This document shows positions 11,451 through 22,061 of a DNA stretch of 64,000 bases, in pieces. Position 1 is the stretch's first letter; every line of letters begins with the position of its first letter. Position numbers and translations under genes: made by a program. The notes beneath the pieces are model-generated. The model worked only from the letters and a program-made list of their open reading frames with translations, was not told where the DNA came from and did no database searches. Origin of the DNA: Dipteris shenzhenensis (lineage: Eukaryota; Polypodiophyta; Polypodiopsida; Gleicheniales); the NCBI GenBank assembly GCA_047967505.1, contig CM106539.1. One strand, written 5' to 3'.

Positions 11451-13001
11451 ATTAAGAATCACTCTTTGTGAAATCATATCCCATCTTTCTCCTTCATCAA
11501 TAGTAGGGTTCTTTACTTTTCTTGTAAACTCCATCCCACCATCTTTCTTCATTGGTGCATCTCTTATAGACACTTTAAAGTAAGGTCACCAAAAATGTTG
11601 CCTACAAATTGCACCCAACTCTATGATTCATTTTGCTCCATCATGCATGTAGGTTGTGCATGCTCTGGCCCTATAATGGAAGTATATGTAGTTCATAGGG
11701 TGGAATTTTTGTGCTCACAAACCCTCATGAAAATTGCATATTTGTATGGAAGATAAAATAATAAACAAATGTGAATTCAGATCATATACTGCCAATGACT
11801 TAGATCGAATTTTGAGAAGAAAATTACTTCTTTAATTGCTCACTCATATGTGAAATACCATACAAATGGAACTACCCTCGAACTATCACACTCAAAAGAC
11901 CCTCTATCCTATCACCACACTTACTCATGTAATACATTGCAACCCTACAAATGCTACTATTTCTACATAACCTCACACCCATCCATAACCACTACCCAAC
12001 TACAAGTCCCATTCACATGACCATGTATTTTACAATCGACTATTGATTCCTTGAGCACTCTCTCCCATCAGGCATACAGAGAGTCTTGCCTAAGTTTGTT
12101 CCATTGATGATGTCGAGACGCTTGGTGAAATCGCTTTGTAAAATTTGGCCACCTCCTCCATGTTTTCTCTCAATGCACCAACTCCATTAATCTCAAAACT
12201 TATTGCGACTTACTCCATTGGACTCAAACTTTTCACTACAAATCATTTCATCCTTTGTCACTTTGTGCTTCACCTTGGCCTTTTCTTTGTCCTTTTTTTT
12301 GTAGAGTTGGGCTCATTTGGGGGCTCAACAATTTCCATTTCTTATGTTGTTCTAATGGCAATCTCTTGTTATATATATATATATATATATCACCATATAT
12401 ACAAACATCCATTACATATATCTTATAGATATTTTAAATATATAGCATTTGTATATAGCATAACGTGTTTGTTTAATGGTCATATATGTGTTGGTATGTA
12501 TGGTTGTTTATACTATGTGATTCTATATATGTTTCTTCATGGGATATATATACATGGAAAGGAGGGAAAATAAAAAAAAAGAAAAAAATTGATCTGACTC
12601 CCTGCCCAAACGGGGCTATCCTCCCTCATTTGCTACCTCCTACACAACCAATATACCACCATTGCACTTATAATAGTCCTTCTGGCCTTTTTTGCATACA
12701 GTTGGAACGATCCACTGTACCTACCTTCAGTTGAGTGTGGTAGCTCCCTGCCTGTCTATCTAGATCAAAGCCAAGCACAGCTTTTAGCCTGTTTGCAGTG
12801 TTTGGTCAGAGAAACTGACTGGATCAGAGCAGTTGGAGCCAACCCTGAAATTTCAAGCCTTCAACGGGCTTCAAAGCCCCTTAGCCGATTCGTAGCTCCC
12901 CAGCCCTCTTCTCTTCCATGCGATGTGCTTCCAAGTAAGTTCGAGTTAAGGCTTTAGCCTTTCACTAGAAATTCCTTGATTATTTGTGTGCATCCTATTT
13001 T
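11451..13001. other. No gene recognised; AT microsatellite
   Basis: The stretch contains (TA)n at about 12,370-12,391 and a frame at 12,145-12,573 that is open but has no known domain and becomes split in copy B. A 67-base segment at about 12,749-12,815 is absent from copy B. Confidence 0.45.
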
Positions 13002-13449
13002 ACCATTCCCCATTGTATGCGGCTTGACTCTTGAATAAGGGCCCCTAATGTTCCTAGAAATATATTCTATTAATTAGTCGAAGGGGGAGTGGGGGCAGGG
13101 AGAGTGGTATAAAGGAAGCCAAAATATTTCACCACATCTCGATTCTACCATGCTCCAGATTCTTCCTCGCCACACCTAGCGCAAAGTATAAATTCCCAAG
13201 GGCTGCGAGGGGGAGGCAGATGCAAAGGGAAGGGAGAGAAGAGCGAGAGGGAAAGGAGAGCAAGAGAGATGGAGCAAGATAGATGAAGTGAGAGGGAAGA
13301 AGGAGAGAGATGAATAGATGGAGAGAGAAATGGAGATGTGGCCTTCAATAGCTAGGTCTAGATCAAGACTTGCTAGGAATAGAGGGAAGAGAGGCAGGGA
13401 AGAGAGAAGGCTGAGCGAGGGCTGAGGGGAGGGAGAGAGAGATGCAATC

Positions 13450-13700
13450 GGGTGGTCAAAGCGAGGCTCCTCTGTACTTTTCGTGTCAGGAGGTTGAGTT
13501 GGAGAAGCATTTTATTTTCAGGTGCCCGGTGTACTACGAGATCTGAGGTCGCTACCACTGCCTCTTCAGAGACGGCTCTGGGCTCCTTTCCAGATTCCTC
13601 ATCTACCCAGATCAGAGATGCCTTGCGGCCTTCATTCACGAGGGAGTCCGACACAGAGAGCACTTACTCAGGCGACGGGACTTGGCCACATCATCAGACA
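13450..13700 (+). pseudogene. LINE C-terminal zinc-finger remnant
   Basis: One frame reads CQEVELEKHFIFRCPVYYEI, stop (TGA), then GRYHCLFRDGSGLLSRFL. The C-X7-H-X4-C cluster followed by this type of sequence is typical of the region downstream of the reverse transcriptase in plant non-LTR retrotransposons. The TGA is one transition from CGA (Arg). Confidence 0.5.
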
Positions 13701-13719
13701 CCTCTCAGACTAGGATCAC

Positions 13720-13965
13720 AGAGTTCTTCCCATCGAGTGACATTGATTGTCCAGTCTCTAGCCGTAGGGAATGGTTCTCCACTTATGACAGTGGAAAGAC
13801 AGGTTGTGTGCATCTTGGAAATGACTATGCATGTGACATATGGGAGCAGGTGGTGACATAAAGTTTCCTTTTGCAAATGGGTCTGCATTTGTTTTGAAAC
13901 ATGTGAGACATGTACCTAAGCTGACCAAGAGTCTTATTTCAGTGGGTCAGCTATCACACCGCCTC
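13720..13965 (+). pseudogene. Ty1/copia protease region remnant
   Basis: The frame REWFSTYDSGKTGCVHLGND is followed, after a frameshift, by GDIKFPFANGSAFVLKHVRH and VPKLTKSLISVGQL, the usual sequence from the end of copia protease to GAG-pre-integrase. The active-site DSG region upstream is replaced by sequence continuing from the LINE remnant. Confidence 0.6.
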
Positions 13966-14029
13966 CGCATAGAGAGCAGTAGAGTAGAGGGGATTCCTAG
14001 GGAGCATCGCTTATGCATATTGTGCGACT

Positions 14030-14809
14030 GGGTGCCATCTTCCTCAATATCTCTCGTTGCCAAGAGACATTACCAGAATTTCCTTTGGAAAATTATGAAA
14101 TTTTTTTGATTGATTCCGGTCCAAGATACTGTGTCATTTGATAGTTTCAAATTTTGAATCCGAAGGAGCCATTAGATTATGTCCCCATTCTATCACTCGA
14201 ATAAATTATAATGGCATCTCCTACAGATAAGACATTTGCTTGAGTTTCGTAATGGTGTTCTTATTAAACATTCCACTATAGGCGTTCATAATGGCATCTT
14301 CTATTTGGTGAAGCAGGATAGCATTTCTACTATCGTTAACGTTGTGAGGCCGAGTTGTTGTAGGTGTGGGTACATCTATATCTATGGTATCTATATTATT
14401 CTTTAAGGAGAGGATCCACGTGGAGGATTTATGGAGGTTCAGGACGTGCAAAAGGCAGCTTCGTGGGAGGTTCAGGCATACACCAAGGTTCGGAGGAGTG
14501 CCATGGAAGGAGGAGCATGCTATTTCATGACATGTCCTCAAGTAAATCTGAGAGCTCAACTTGTAGTCCGACTCGGAGGATGTGCCCTAGCATGCCATGT
14601 GTCACCGTGCAAGTCTAGGACATCAGACCTCTAGTCTGGCATGAGTGGAGCAACTCAGTAGTAGTCTGGTTCTGTCAGAGCACAAGATGACACATGGCAG
14701 GCGCACGAGGATTATGAGGCACCTCTCTTTGAGTGTTGGACACATGTCACATTCTCCGATGCCATGTAGCTCAGCGGTCATGCCACTTGTTGTACGCAAG
14801 ACTAATAGT
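14030..14809. other. No gene recognised
   Basis: Short frames exist on both strands (for example 14,221-14,559 minus and 14,364-14,618 plus) and are conserved with copy B, but none shows a known domain. Their conservation reflects only the recent block duplication. Confidence 0.4.
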
Positions 14810-14851
14810 AGAGAGAGAGCAAGCATGCTGACACATGGAGAGAGAGGGGGA

Positions 14852-14883
<32 letters not shown>

Positions 14884-14895
14884 GAGAGCGAGGGG

Positions 14896-14939
<44 letters not shown>

Positions 14940-15077
14940 AGGGGAGAGAGAGAGAGGGGGGATGGGGAGAGAGAGAGAGAGAGAGTAGAGCAAGGAGAGG
15001 AGGGAGAGGGGGGGGAAGGAGAGAGAGAGAGAGAGAGGGGGGGCGAGGAGGAGAGAGTGAGGGGAGATCGAAGAGAG

Positions 15078-15148
<71 letters not shown>
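14810..15148. repeat. (GA)n microsatellite, copy A
   Basis: The stretch is several long GA runs with G-rich interruptions, ending in about 70 bases of pure GA. It generates long Arg-Glu frames on one strand and Ser-Leu frames on the other, which are not genes. An AT-rich tract (15,150-15,230) follows. Confidence 0.95.
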
Positions 15149-15152
<4 letters not shown>

Positions 15153-15229
15153 ACAATATAATCTATGTTTATTATAACATATAATATTATATATTATAAT
15201 ATTATGTGTATATATATATATATATACTA

Positions 15230-17440
15230 TTTTTTATCTTTATTCCTTCTCCCTCCTCCTACCTTCTCCTCTTCCTCCTCCCTCCTCCTTGGGTCTCTTA
15301 CCTGTCGTAGACAGGTCAGGCTACTCGTGTAACTTAAAGGGTGTGTGATAGTGATATAATGATGAAGGATATCTTTTCATTGTTGCTTCTTTTCTACTAT
15401 GAACATCTATTTGTAACTACAAGAAATAGAGTTCATGGTCTTCTTGGTCCAAAATGACATCCATAAAAAGAAAAGAAAAGAAATCTAGATAATATCATTG
15501 CTTTCAATTTTTCTTCGGTGCAACTACCATGGGAAATCTATTTTGTTCCAAACCATCAATGGATCTTGCATGCAATAGTTGTTAAAGTTATTCCTTCATC
15601 CCTTTTGCATAGTTTGGTTTCAGGTATTGTGACACCAAAAATTGATATTTTTTATTTGGCATTGTATTGTTTTCTTCTATGTTTGATAAAGTTTGAGTAT
15701 CAAGTCATAGCCTAATGGCTCTCACTTATTTCTATTTTCTAAGATATTGTATGGGATTGAGAGGATGAGTGGAATGGATCATTGTAAATACCATGTGTAT
15801 GAATGATAAATACCTTGGTATGGGGTGAGAGTTATTAATGTATGGGATATTATGGGGTTTTTAGAAAATAGGAAGAGTGAGTCATATAAAGAGGTGGGCT
15901 CATGTCCATGTGTTCCAATAATATAAGAGAGGCCACATGCCAAGCATCTGGAAGGCATGTGGAGGAGTGTGGAGTCAAGAGGAATCCTTCTAGAATTCCC
16001 ATGTGGAATAAGGAGGATGTGGACATATGGAAAAGAGAGGGTCCCTATGGGCTCCATGTGGGGAGACTCTTGACTTTCTCAATATTTTAAGTCTTGAGCA
16101 TATTTTGATGGGACACATGGAAAGAGTAGCCAAAAAGGACATGGATGGTGATGTATGGGCTTATGTGATTGATGGGGAAAAGAATCTATTGGCAGCAATT
16201 GTAAATGGGTGAATGAGGGTGACAAAATCTCTATAAAAGGAGCCCTCCTCTCCTTTGTTCATCATCTCTTCCACCATTAGGCCTCATGTTCTTGTAGCTC
16301 TAGTCTCCTTAAGCCTCTTCCATGAGCCTTCTCTCCCTCTTGTGTAGACATTCTCTTATGTAGACTCTTGAGTCCATCTCATTCTCTCTCTATGAGTAGT
16401 CTTGGAGTTTTCGCTCACTCTTGTATGTATGAAACCTCTTCTTCTCCCTTGTGTTTGTAGTATTTTGAGTTGCATTGGAGTGGAGTCTCACTCTATTGGT
16501 AATGAAGGTCACTTCAAGTTCTCTCTCTTGAGTGTCTCTTTCCTTTTTCCATTGTTTTCTCTTCCAAAGTGCTTAAAAGTGTTGTCTATTCGGCCGCTCA
16601 TTGCGCATACATGGTTTATCTATTTCCCAAGTGACAAAGGGAGCTCTTCCTTCCCTCCTAGGCGACCTCTATGGGACTTGGATCATTGATGAAGTCTAAG
16701 CATGGAGACAATTTTTACCCCTGTCCAGTAAACTACCCATATCTTTCCGACTGCTTCTCTATTTCTTAGGAAACTTATATCAAAGTGAAGCCCATTTCAA
16801 GATGCATCTCAATATGTGTTTGAATATTTAATATCATTTCTTTGTTGAAAGTTATGGGTCTTTGTGTCTTATAACATTTGGAGAGTGTTTTGGCTAAGTG
16901 TAATGGTGTCTATAAAGGAGGTTCAATGTTTCCTCAGAACCTACCCATCCGACCCAATCAGGCCCTTCAAACTCCTCGATATATATCAGTTCATGACATG
17001 TTGAGCCACAAGATCTTCTTTCAACAATGTATCGCTCTTCTCTTTGGTGCAAACCGGCTTGTTGAGGTTATGGCCTCCGCTCATCCTTTCCTTTTCCCTA
17101 TGCTCGAGTACAACATCACTTGGGATGTTACCATCTTCATTCTCATCCAAGGGAGGATAGTATGGTGTGGTCTCTTGGTATAAAAGCTTCTTTTTAATGT
17201 CCCTTTCCCAGTTATGAATGTCTCTATCACTCAGTTTGAAAGCATCAGGAAGTGAAGAGGTGCGTGAAGTTTATTACTCCCAACTTCATGTCACATCTCT
17301 TTTGGTAGAGACGCCGGGTACGTTTGGTAGTGGATTCATTCCACCTTACTAAATGGTCTTAGGTGTAATGGATTGCATGTTGTGCCTAGTATGGGCATGT
17401 GTTTTCTGATGTGATAAAGAAGATGCCTGGAAGAACTCCA
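15230..17440 (+). repeat. Probable retrotransposon LTR or promoter region
   Basis: No protein domain is recognisable. A TATAAAA box at 16,232-16,238, followed by a C/T-rich stretch with short CTCTT motifs, looks like an LTR core promoter and R region on the plus strand. The copia integrase relic at 36,757 (62,416 in copy B) lies downstream, so this may be part of its 5' region. No second LTR lies inside the window, so the limits are unknown. Confidence 0.35.
16232..16238 (+). promoter_or_regulatory. TATA box of LTR-like promoter
   Basis: TATAAAA sits in the context CTCTATAAAAGGAGCCC. It is conserved in copy B at 61,188-61,194. Confidence 0.5.
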
Positions 17441-17461
17441 TTATTTCATTAATTTTGGACT
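17441..17461 (+). repeat. Left terminal inverted repeat
   Basis: The 21 bases begin TTATTTCATTAATTTTGG and equal the reverse complement of 36,736-36,756. A second inverted block, TACTTTTGGACT, lies inside at 17,470-17,481 and matches 36,696-36,707, so the motif TTTTGGACT occurs twice at each end. Confidence 0.9.
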
Positions 17462-17481
17462 CATATGTCTACTTTTGGACT

Positions 17482-18210
17482 ATTCCTTAAAATCCTTCCC
17501 AACTGAAAAGTTTACTTTATGAAACTGTCATTCGAGAATCAAAAGTTTACTTTCTGGCACTATCATTTTCACATAAGACATTTCAAAATATCTCTCTACA
17601 ATGTTGTACAAATAATGCAAAAACTACTATTAAATCCTAAATTTCTATTTCTTGTTTATAAGAATCATATTCTTAAAATAAAAAATCCGAGTTATTAGTT
17701 TAAATCCATGAAAAACCATGCTATTGAGGATTCACAACATTTTAAAAATGTATACATAAGAGACCTGTAAGACTCTTTTTACTTTCAATGCAGAAAACTA
17801 TAACACTCTTGAATATTCAAGAAATTAAAAGGTTTATATACACATGAGACATGATGGAAGCCTCTTTTGTACTCCAAAAAGTAGCAATAGCTATGCTTGC
17901 AATTTTACATTATCATGTCATAAGTTTTACAACAAATATTGCTCTGGATGAGTCTTTGTACAAAGGATCTCCTGTGGCCTTTTCAATAATTTAATTTTTC
18001 CTTTACAATGAGTTTAGTACAAATGGGCGATCCAAACATTTGCTTGTTTGAATGTCCTTTTCTATCATGATCACAGAAATGAGCGATCCAAACATTTGCT
18101 TGTTCAGAATGTCCTTTCTGTCGTCACTTGTCGCTTGGGTGCCATCTTCATTCACTCTCATCTGACAACCACCACCACCTTCACTCTTTCTCGATATTTG
18201 AATGGTGTTA
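17482..18210. other. Left subterminal region with short direct repeats
   Basis: The region lies between the left terminus and the transposase stop codon and is AT-rich. It contains repeated AAAAGTTTACTTT units at about 17,505 and 17,541 and a near-direct repeat GCGATCCAAACATTTGCTTG at about 18,027 and 18,083. The last part is presumably the transposase 3' UTR. Confidence 0.6.
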
Positions 18211-21200
18211 TCATGGGCATTCTTCATTTGCGCTATCTCCTTCTACTTCCTCCCGGGCGAGCATCTTTGTGAACTCTGTAATGTGCGTAATAATTGGTTG
18301 CGGTAATTTTATTTTGTCTTCTACATCATACCCCATGTGCTTCTTTGTTTTCTTTGACCTTGATTTCCAGGATACTATGACTGTCTCTGTGGAAAGTCTT
18401 GAAATTGCTTCATGGTTTGGGACCCATTCCTTTTTCAAACAACTACTACACAATGTACTGTTATCTTGGTTCTCCTTCCTGCCCCTTGGCTCATACCATA
18501 CCGCTGTAAATGTTGTAGCTCTCCCCCAGTCATCCATGCTCACGTCAACTACTTTTGCAACCCAAAACTTCACGTTCTCATGTTCATCATCCGATGGTCG
18601 AACTGCAACAAAACAATGGACATCTATGTCTATTTGTGGCATAAACTCTCTCTTCTTGGGTCCACAATATGGACGTGGGAGCAACGATTCAAACTCATTT
18701 TCAAAGAGACCACATGCTGGACGCAAGTCATTACCAACATTTGGCCAAAATAAAGGCCGTTCTGCCTTAATATCATCTTCTCGCATTTTTGCAAGGTCCT
18801 TTATCAATTGGTAGGTCTTGCTAATTACAACAGTAGTGTGTTCCTTCCAAGAGGGCTTCCAATCAGGAAATCTCCGGAGCATTTCCTCTTTGTATGCAAT
18901 AAAAGCTTTTAAGCCTTCTATTTCACCTTTGGATTTCTCGCTGAATTCTTTTATAGGAGCCCATGTTGGATGCATTTCTTTGCTCGGGATTGAAGTTAAG
19001 AGAGAGTAAGGTTCTTCAGGTTCCCATTTTGTATCAAGAGAATAGTGTTGCCATTGCATCACTGGTTTTTCATCCTTTAAGAAAAATCGAAAATAGTGTG
19101 GAGCGCTATGACCAATCAGGGCATCACCACCTTTTTGTATGAAAGGTAGAATAAAGCTCTTCCAATGATACATCCTCTCAACCATTGAGCATATTGTTCC
19201 TTCCTTACGGCCACCAACTTGCCTCCCGCATTTTCTTATCAAGTCATCCATTGTCTCCATGTCCTTGTGTTTTAGTTCTCTTGAAACTGTGCTAAATACC
19301 TGATCGATATCCTCATGTGTGTGCCCAACCAACAAAAACCCAACTTCAATCTCATTGAAGATTCTATGAGCGATTAGCATTGAGCAAAATGCAAAGAAGA
19401 GTACATTCTTATTCTCTCGTCCACAATTGTCTGCTTGTATTCTCAAAGTTGCTGCTAGGTGACCTTTTTCTGCATGTACATTGTGAATTGCCTTCATAAC
19501 GGATGTTACAACTTGATTGCTATCGTGTAGATGCAAGGAATCAATCCATATGTCTGCAAAAAACTTAAATCCGTGCACTAACACTCCACATAGATGTGTC
19601 TTTAAAAAGTATTTGCCTTGTAGCTTAGGTGGAGTGTTAACGAATCGAGGTAATGTTGTTGTATTTTGATCCATACCATCTACAATAATGCACATGTACT
19701 CATTTGGGTGAGAAATAGCTTGCTCCTTCCAAAATGCATATTTTATTCTAGAATGTCGAACAAGTCCATGATGAAATTCTCTCTTTCTTTTGTAAGCTTC
19801 TTTTTGTTCTGGAGATGTTGCACTCTCAAGTGCTCGCTTTAGATCATCACAGTCGTTGCACTTTGACATTTTTTGCCTCTTTGGGATTTTAACATGTCCA
19901 AAGCTTTTTTTCCAAAGAGTATACAAAGTATGAAAAGATGCCGGTGCATGCCCTCTTTGCCTCTGTGTTTCTCCAATAGAGTTAAATACTTCTTTTTTGG
20001 TCAAACCTATCGGAAGATGCATTTCTGATAGGTGGGGTTGTGGTAAAGCATTTTCATAAATGTAATCTTTCAAAATTGCTGTTGCCGCAACCGTTGAGGC
20101 TCTTGTTTTGGGCCTTCCTATGTTTCCATGAATGTTAAATTTAACTCCATACTTTGCTTTATTAGCCAAATTCCAATATGTGCCATGTGATAATCCTGTA
20201 ATAATGCGATATGCATTATTGCATATACTTTTTCCATTTATAAGAGGCCTTATTTGATGTCCTGAACTTCGCCTTCTCTTATCATTTACAAGAAAGCAAG
20301 ACAATCTCGTGAGTAGGTATTCATTTCTTCTGCTTCCTTTCCTTTGCCATACATGTTCTCTACAACCCTTGATGTCATGTAAGTTAATGGATCGCATACA
20401 TGTATGCTTACAGCATGTAGATCGCATTGCTTTTAGCATAACATCTTCATTCATTACTCTTATTCTCTTTGGTTGCTTTTCTGGATCTGCCTGCACTCGT
20501 TGTCTTTTCATGCATCTGTATGTCCGTTTTGGGACCTTCTGTTCATTCTTATTTGGATTTGTGTAGTTCTCCTTGTAAGATTTATTTGTCACGTTGTTTT
20601 CATGAGATGTTGCATCCTTGATCTTATCACTCTGACAGTCAAATACTGAATATTCCTTTGTTGATGTCATCCTTGCTTTTGATACATTCGTCAAACCATT
20701 TGTAACATTTACAAGTTCACAATCAAAGTCAAACACCGAATAGTCCTTTGTTGATCTCATCCCTACTTTTGATACAATCGTAGAACCACTTGTCACAATG
20801 GCATTAGAGTGTCCCGAATGATCTTCAAACTCATCTATTCCTGAGAGAACATCACTCATTGATGCACTTTCTATGGATTTCATAACTCCATAGTCAGTGG
20901 TGATAGACTGTCCAGAATGATCTTCAAACTCATCTATTCCTGAGAGAACATCGCTCATTGATGCACTTTCTATGGATTTCATAACTCCATAGTCTTGAAA
21001 CTCCTCTACTCCAGAGAGAACATCACTCATTATACTATCGTGCATGATTTCCATAATTCCATAGTTACCTGCTTTGACTCCAAGAACTTTATCAGTATCC
21101 ATGAAGCCATCCATGCTTGAAGATATAACACTTTTCACATATTTGCCCAAGTTCTCAATGTGCATGAACTCATCCACCCCGGATAAGGCATCACTTGTGA

Positions 21201-21972
21201 AATATTTTTCTTTCTCGGTACCAATGAACTCATCGACTTCTGATAAGACGTCAGTGCTATAGTTGAGTGCATTGGAATCATCCATCTCTGAAGGAATAGA
21301 GCTTGGTACATTGGCATATTCTTTCAATTCTTTGATGTTGTAGTATACATTATGTTTATCATTAAAAACCACATGCCGAGTCTTTCCAATCTTTAAAAAT
21401 TGCATGCTCCATCTCAAATCCTTACCTACCTCATAGTAGGGACCATCCAATGACATTGAGTTATCATCCATACCATCATCAGTAACTTTTTGAATTCTCA
21501 TCTGCGCAAATGTCCAGTGTTCAACTTGTTCAAATCCCAAGACTTGACCTTCTGCTACATACTTATTTGTAAATGATAACATTTGTAAAATATCTCCCAC
21601 TCTAAAATCCAAAGATATGCACTTTGTATTCCTAATGACATGTGTTGGATAAGTCTCATCTCTGTCCCATGCAATAAATGCTTTGTTGGAAGTATTATAG
21701 GGCATAACATCTCCAAGGATTTCCATATCCCCACACTTATGCTTTAGCTCAACATGTGCACTAAGAATCCTTGATACGATAACCGCTACCTTATCTTCGC
21801 CAAGTCTTCTAAAGTGACAAATAGAATTTGGATCACTTTCATGGATTGTAGCAAATGCAACTACTTCTCTTTTGCAACATAAAATCACCTCCATCCCCGA
21901 AATAAATTTTGTAGCCATCTCCTTTGTGAGTTTCCTCTGCAAACAAGCTGTAACAACCATTATAAAGAACAT
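18211..21972 (-). CDS. DDE-type transposase, DUF7869-like, 1253 aa
   Basis: The reading frame is uninterrupted. Residues about 26-105 resemble the DUF8039 module found in plant transposon proteins (VVAFATIHESDPN...AFIAWDRDE). Residues about 240-445 are acidic and repetitive, with SDVLSG(V/I)DEF recurring and a duplicated block ending SVFD. A basic stretch (about 480-510), a Cys-rich segment (518-525) and CNDC at 705-708 suggest DNA and zinc binding. The core carries VDGMDQ (Asp765/Asp768), QADN (Asp848) with ENKN, and GHTHEDID (883-890), the conserved sites of DUF7869 proteins, consistent with an RNase-H-fold acidic triad. A C-terminal segment (about 1117-1165, FWVAKVVDV...WY) looks Tudor/SH3-like. 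The start is uncertain: TTGTTACAG just after the first Met could be a splice acceptor, and Met19 is an alternative. It probably cuts and joins the element ends in the nucleus. Confidence 0.8.
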   Translation of the reverse strand: MFFIMVVTACLQRKLTKEMATKFISGMEVILCCKREVVAFATIHESDPNSICHFRRLGEDKVAVIVSRILSAHVELKHKCGDMEILGDVMPYNTSNKAFIAWDRDETYPTHVIRNTKCISLDFRVGDILQMLSFTNKYVAEGQVLGFEQVEHWTFAQMRIQKVTDDGMDDNSMSLDGPYYEVGKDLRWSMQFLKIGKTRHVVFNDKHNVYYNIKELKEYANVPSSIPSEMDDSNALNYSTDVLSEVDEFIGTEKEKYFTSDALSGVDEFMHIENLGKYVKSVISSSMDGFMDTDKVLGVKAGNYGIMEIMHDSIMSDVLSGVEEFQDYGVMKSIESASMSDVLSGIDEFEDHSGQSITTDYGVMKSIESASMSDVLSGIDEFEDHSGHSNAIVTSGSTIVSKVGMRSTKDYSVFDFDCELVNVTNGLTNVSKARMTSTKEYSVFDCQSDKIKDATSHENNVTNKSYKENYTNPNKNEQKVPKRTYRCMKRQRVQADPEKQPKRIRVMNEDVMLKAMRSTCCKHTCMRSINLHDIKGCREHVWQRKGSRRNEYLLTRLSCFLVNDKRRRSSGHQIRPLINGKSICNNAYRIITGLSHGTYWNLANKAKYGVKFNIHGNIGRPKTRASTVAATAILKDYIYENALPQPHLSEMHLPIGLTKKEVFNSIGETQRQRGHAPASFHTLYTLWKKSFGHVKIPKRQKMSKCNDCDDLKRALESATSPEQKEAYKRKREFHHGLVRHSRIKYAFWKEQAISHPNEYMCIIVDGMDQNTTTLPRFVNTPPKLQGKYFLKTHLCGVLVHGFKFFADIWIDSLHLHDSNQVVTSVMKAIHNVHAEKGHLAATLRIQADNCGRENKNVLFFAFCSMLIAHRIFNEIEVGFLLVGHTHEDIDQVFSTVSRELKHKDMETMDDLIRKCGRQVGGRKEGTICSMVERMYHWKSFILPFIQKGGDALIGHSAPHYFRFFLKDEKPVMQWQHYSLDTKWEPEEPYSLLTSIPSKEMHPTWAPIKEFSEKSKGEIEGLKAFIAYKEEMLRRFPDWKPSWKEHTTVVISKTYQLIKDLAKMREDDIKAERPLFWPNVGNDLRPACGLFENEFESLLPRPYCGPKKREFMPQIDIDVHCFVAVRPSDDEHENVKFWVAKVVDVSMDDWGRATTFTAVWYEPRGRKENQDNSTLCSSCLKKEWVPNHEAISRLSTETVIVSWKSRSKKTKKHMGYDVEDKIKLPQPIITHITEFTKMLAREEVEGDSANEECP

Positions 21973-22061
21973 TAGTCTCTTCTCAATAATCTACTTTATT
22001 AATGATTTAAAAATCCAGAACGTGTTTGAAAATTTAATTAGACACTAACCAATAACAACCA
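21973..22061 (-). promoter_or_regulatory. Transposase 5' flank
   Basis: Only about 90 AT-rich bases separate the first ATG from the telomere-type array, so the transposase promoter must lie in or beyond that array. No strong TATA box is placed convincingly. Confidence 0.35.

Larger units (their letters stand above)
13002..14029. other. Segment present only in copy A
   Basis: Copy B joins ...CCTATTTTAC directly to GGGTGCCATC through two bases, so these roughly 1,030 bases are missing there. No target-site duplication flanks the segment, which favours deletion in copy B over insertion in copy A. It carries a purine-rich tract (13,200-13,340) and the LINE and copia remnants listed below. Confidence 0.8.
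1..17444. repeat. Segmental duplication, copy A, left part
   Basis: This block matches 46,026-62,397 in the same orientation with only scattered base changes and a few indels. Position 1 pairs with 46,026. The offset stays at 46,024-46,058 until about 13,000 and then drops to about 44,955. Visible differences are a 12-bp tandem duplication present only in copy B near 50,700-50,724, about 21 extra bases in copy B near 57,730, 67 bases missing from copy B near 58,808, and about 1,030 bases (13,002-14,029) missing from copy B. The copy already runs off the left edge of the window, so its true start is not seen. It ends where the 19.3-kb insertion begins. It contains only transposable-element debris. 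Confidence 0.95.

Noticed and set aside
12145-12573. 142-codon frame crossing an AT microsatellite
   Set aside because: It is hydrophobic because of T-rich composition, it contains an Ile-Tyr repeat from (TA)n, and it is split in copy B by a single-base change.
14623-15184. Frames of up to 179 codons across the GA microsatellite (also 59,624-60,138)
   Set aside because: They are Arg-Glu or Ser-Leu dipeptide repeats from (GA)n.
16878-17183. 101-codon plus-strand frame, repeated at 61,832-62,137
   Set aside because: No domain is recognised, and an overlapping minus-strand frame is equally open in copy B. Conservation between the copies only reflects the recent duplication.
17433-17440. An 8-bp target-site duplication for the giant transposon
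   Set aside because: The left flank GAACTCCA and right flank GTGTTAGA do not match. Only a TA or TTA/TAA relationship can be argued.
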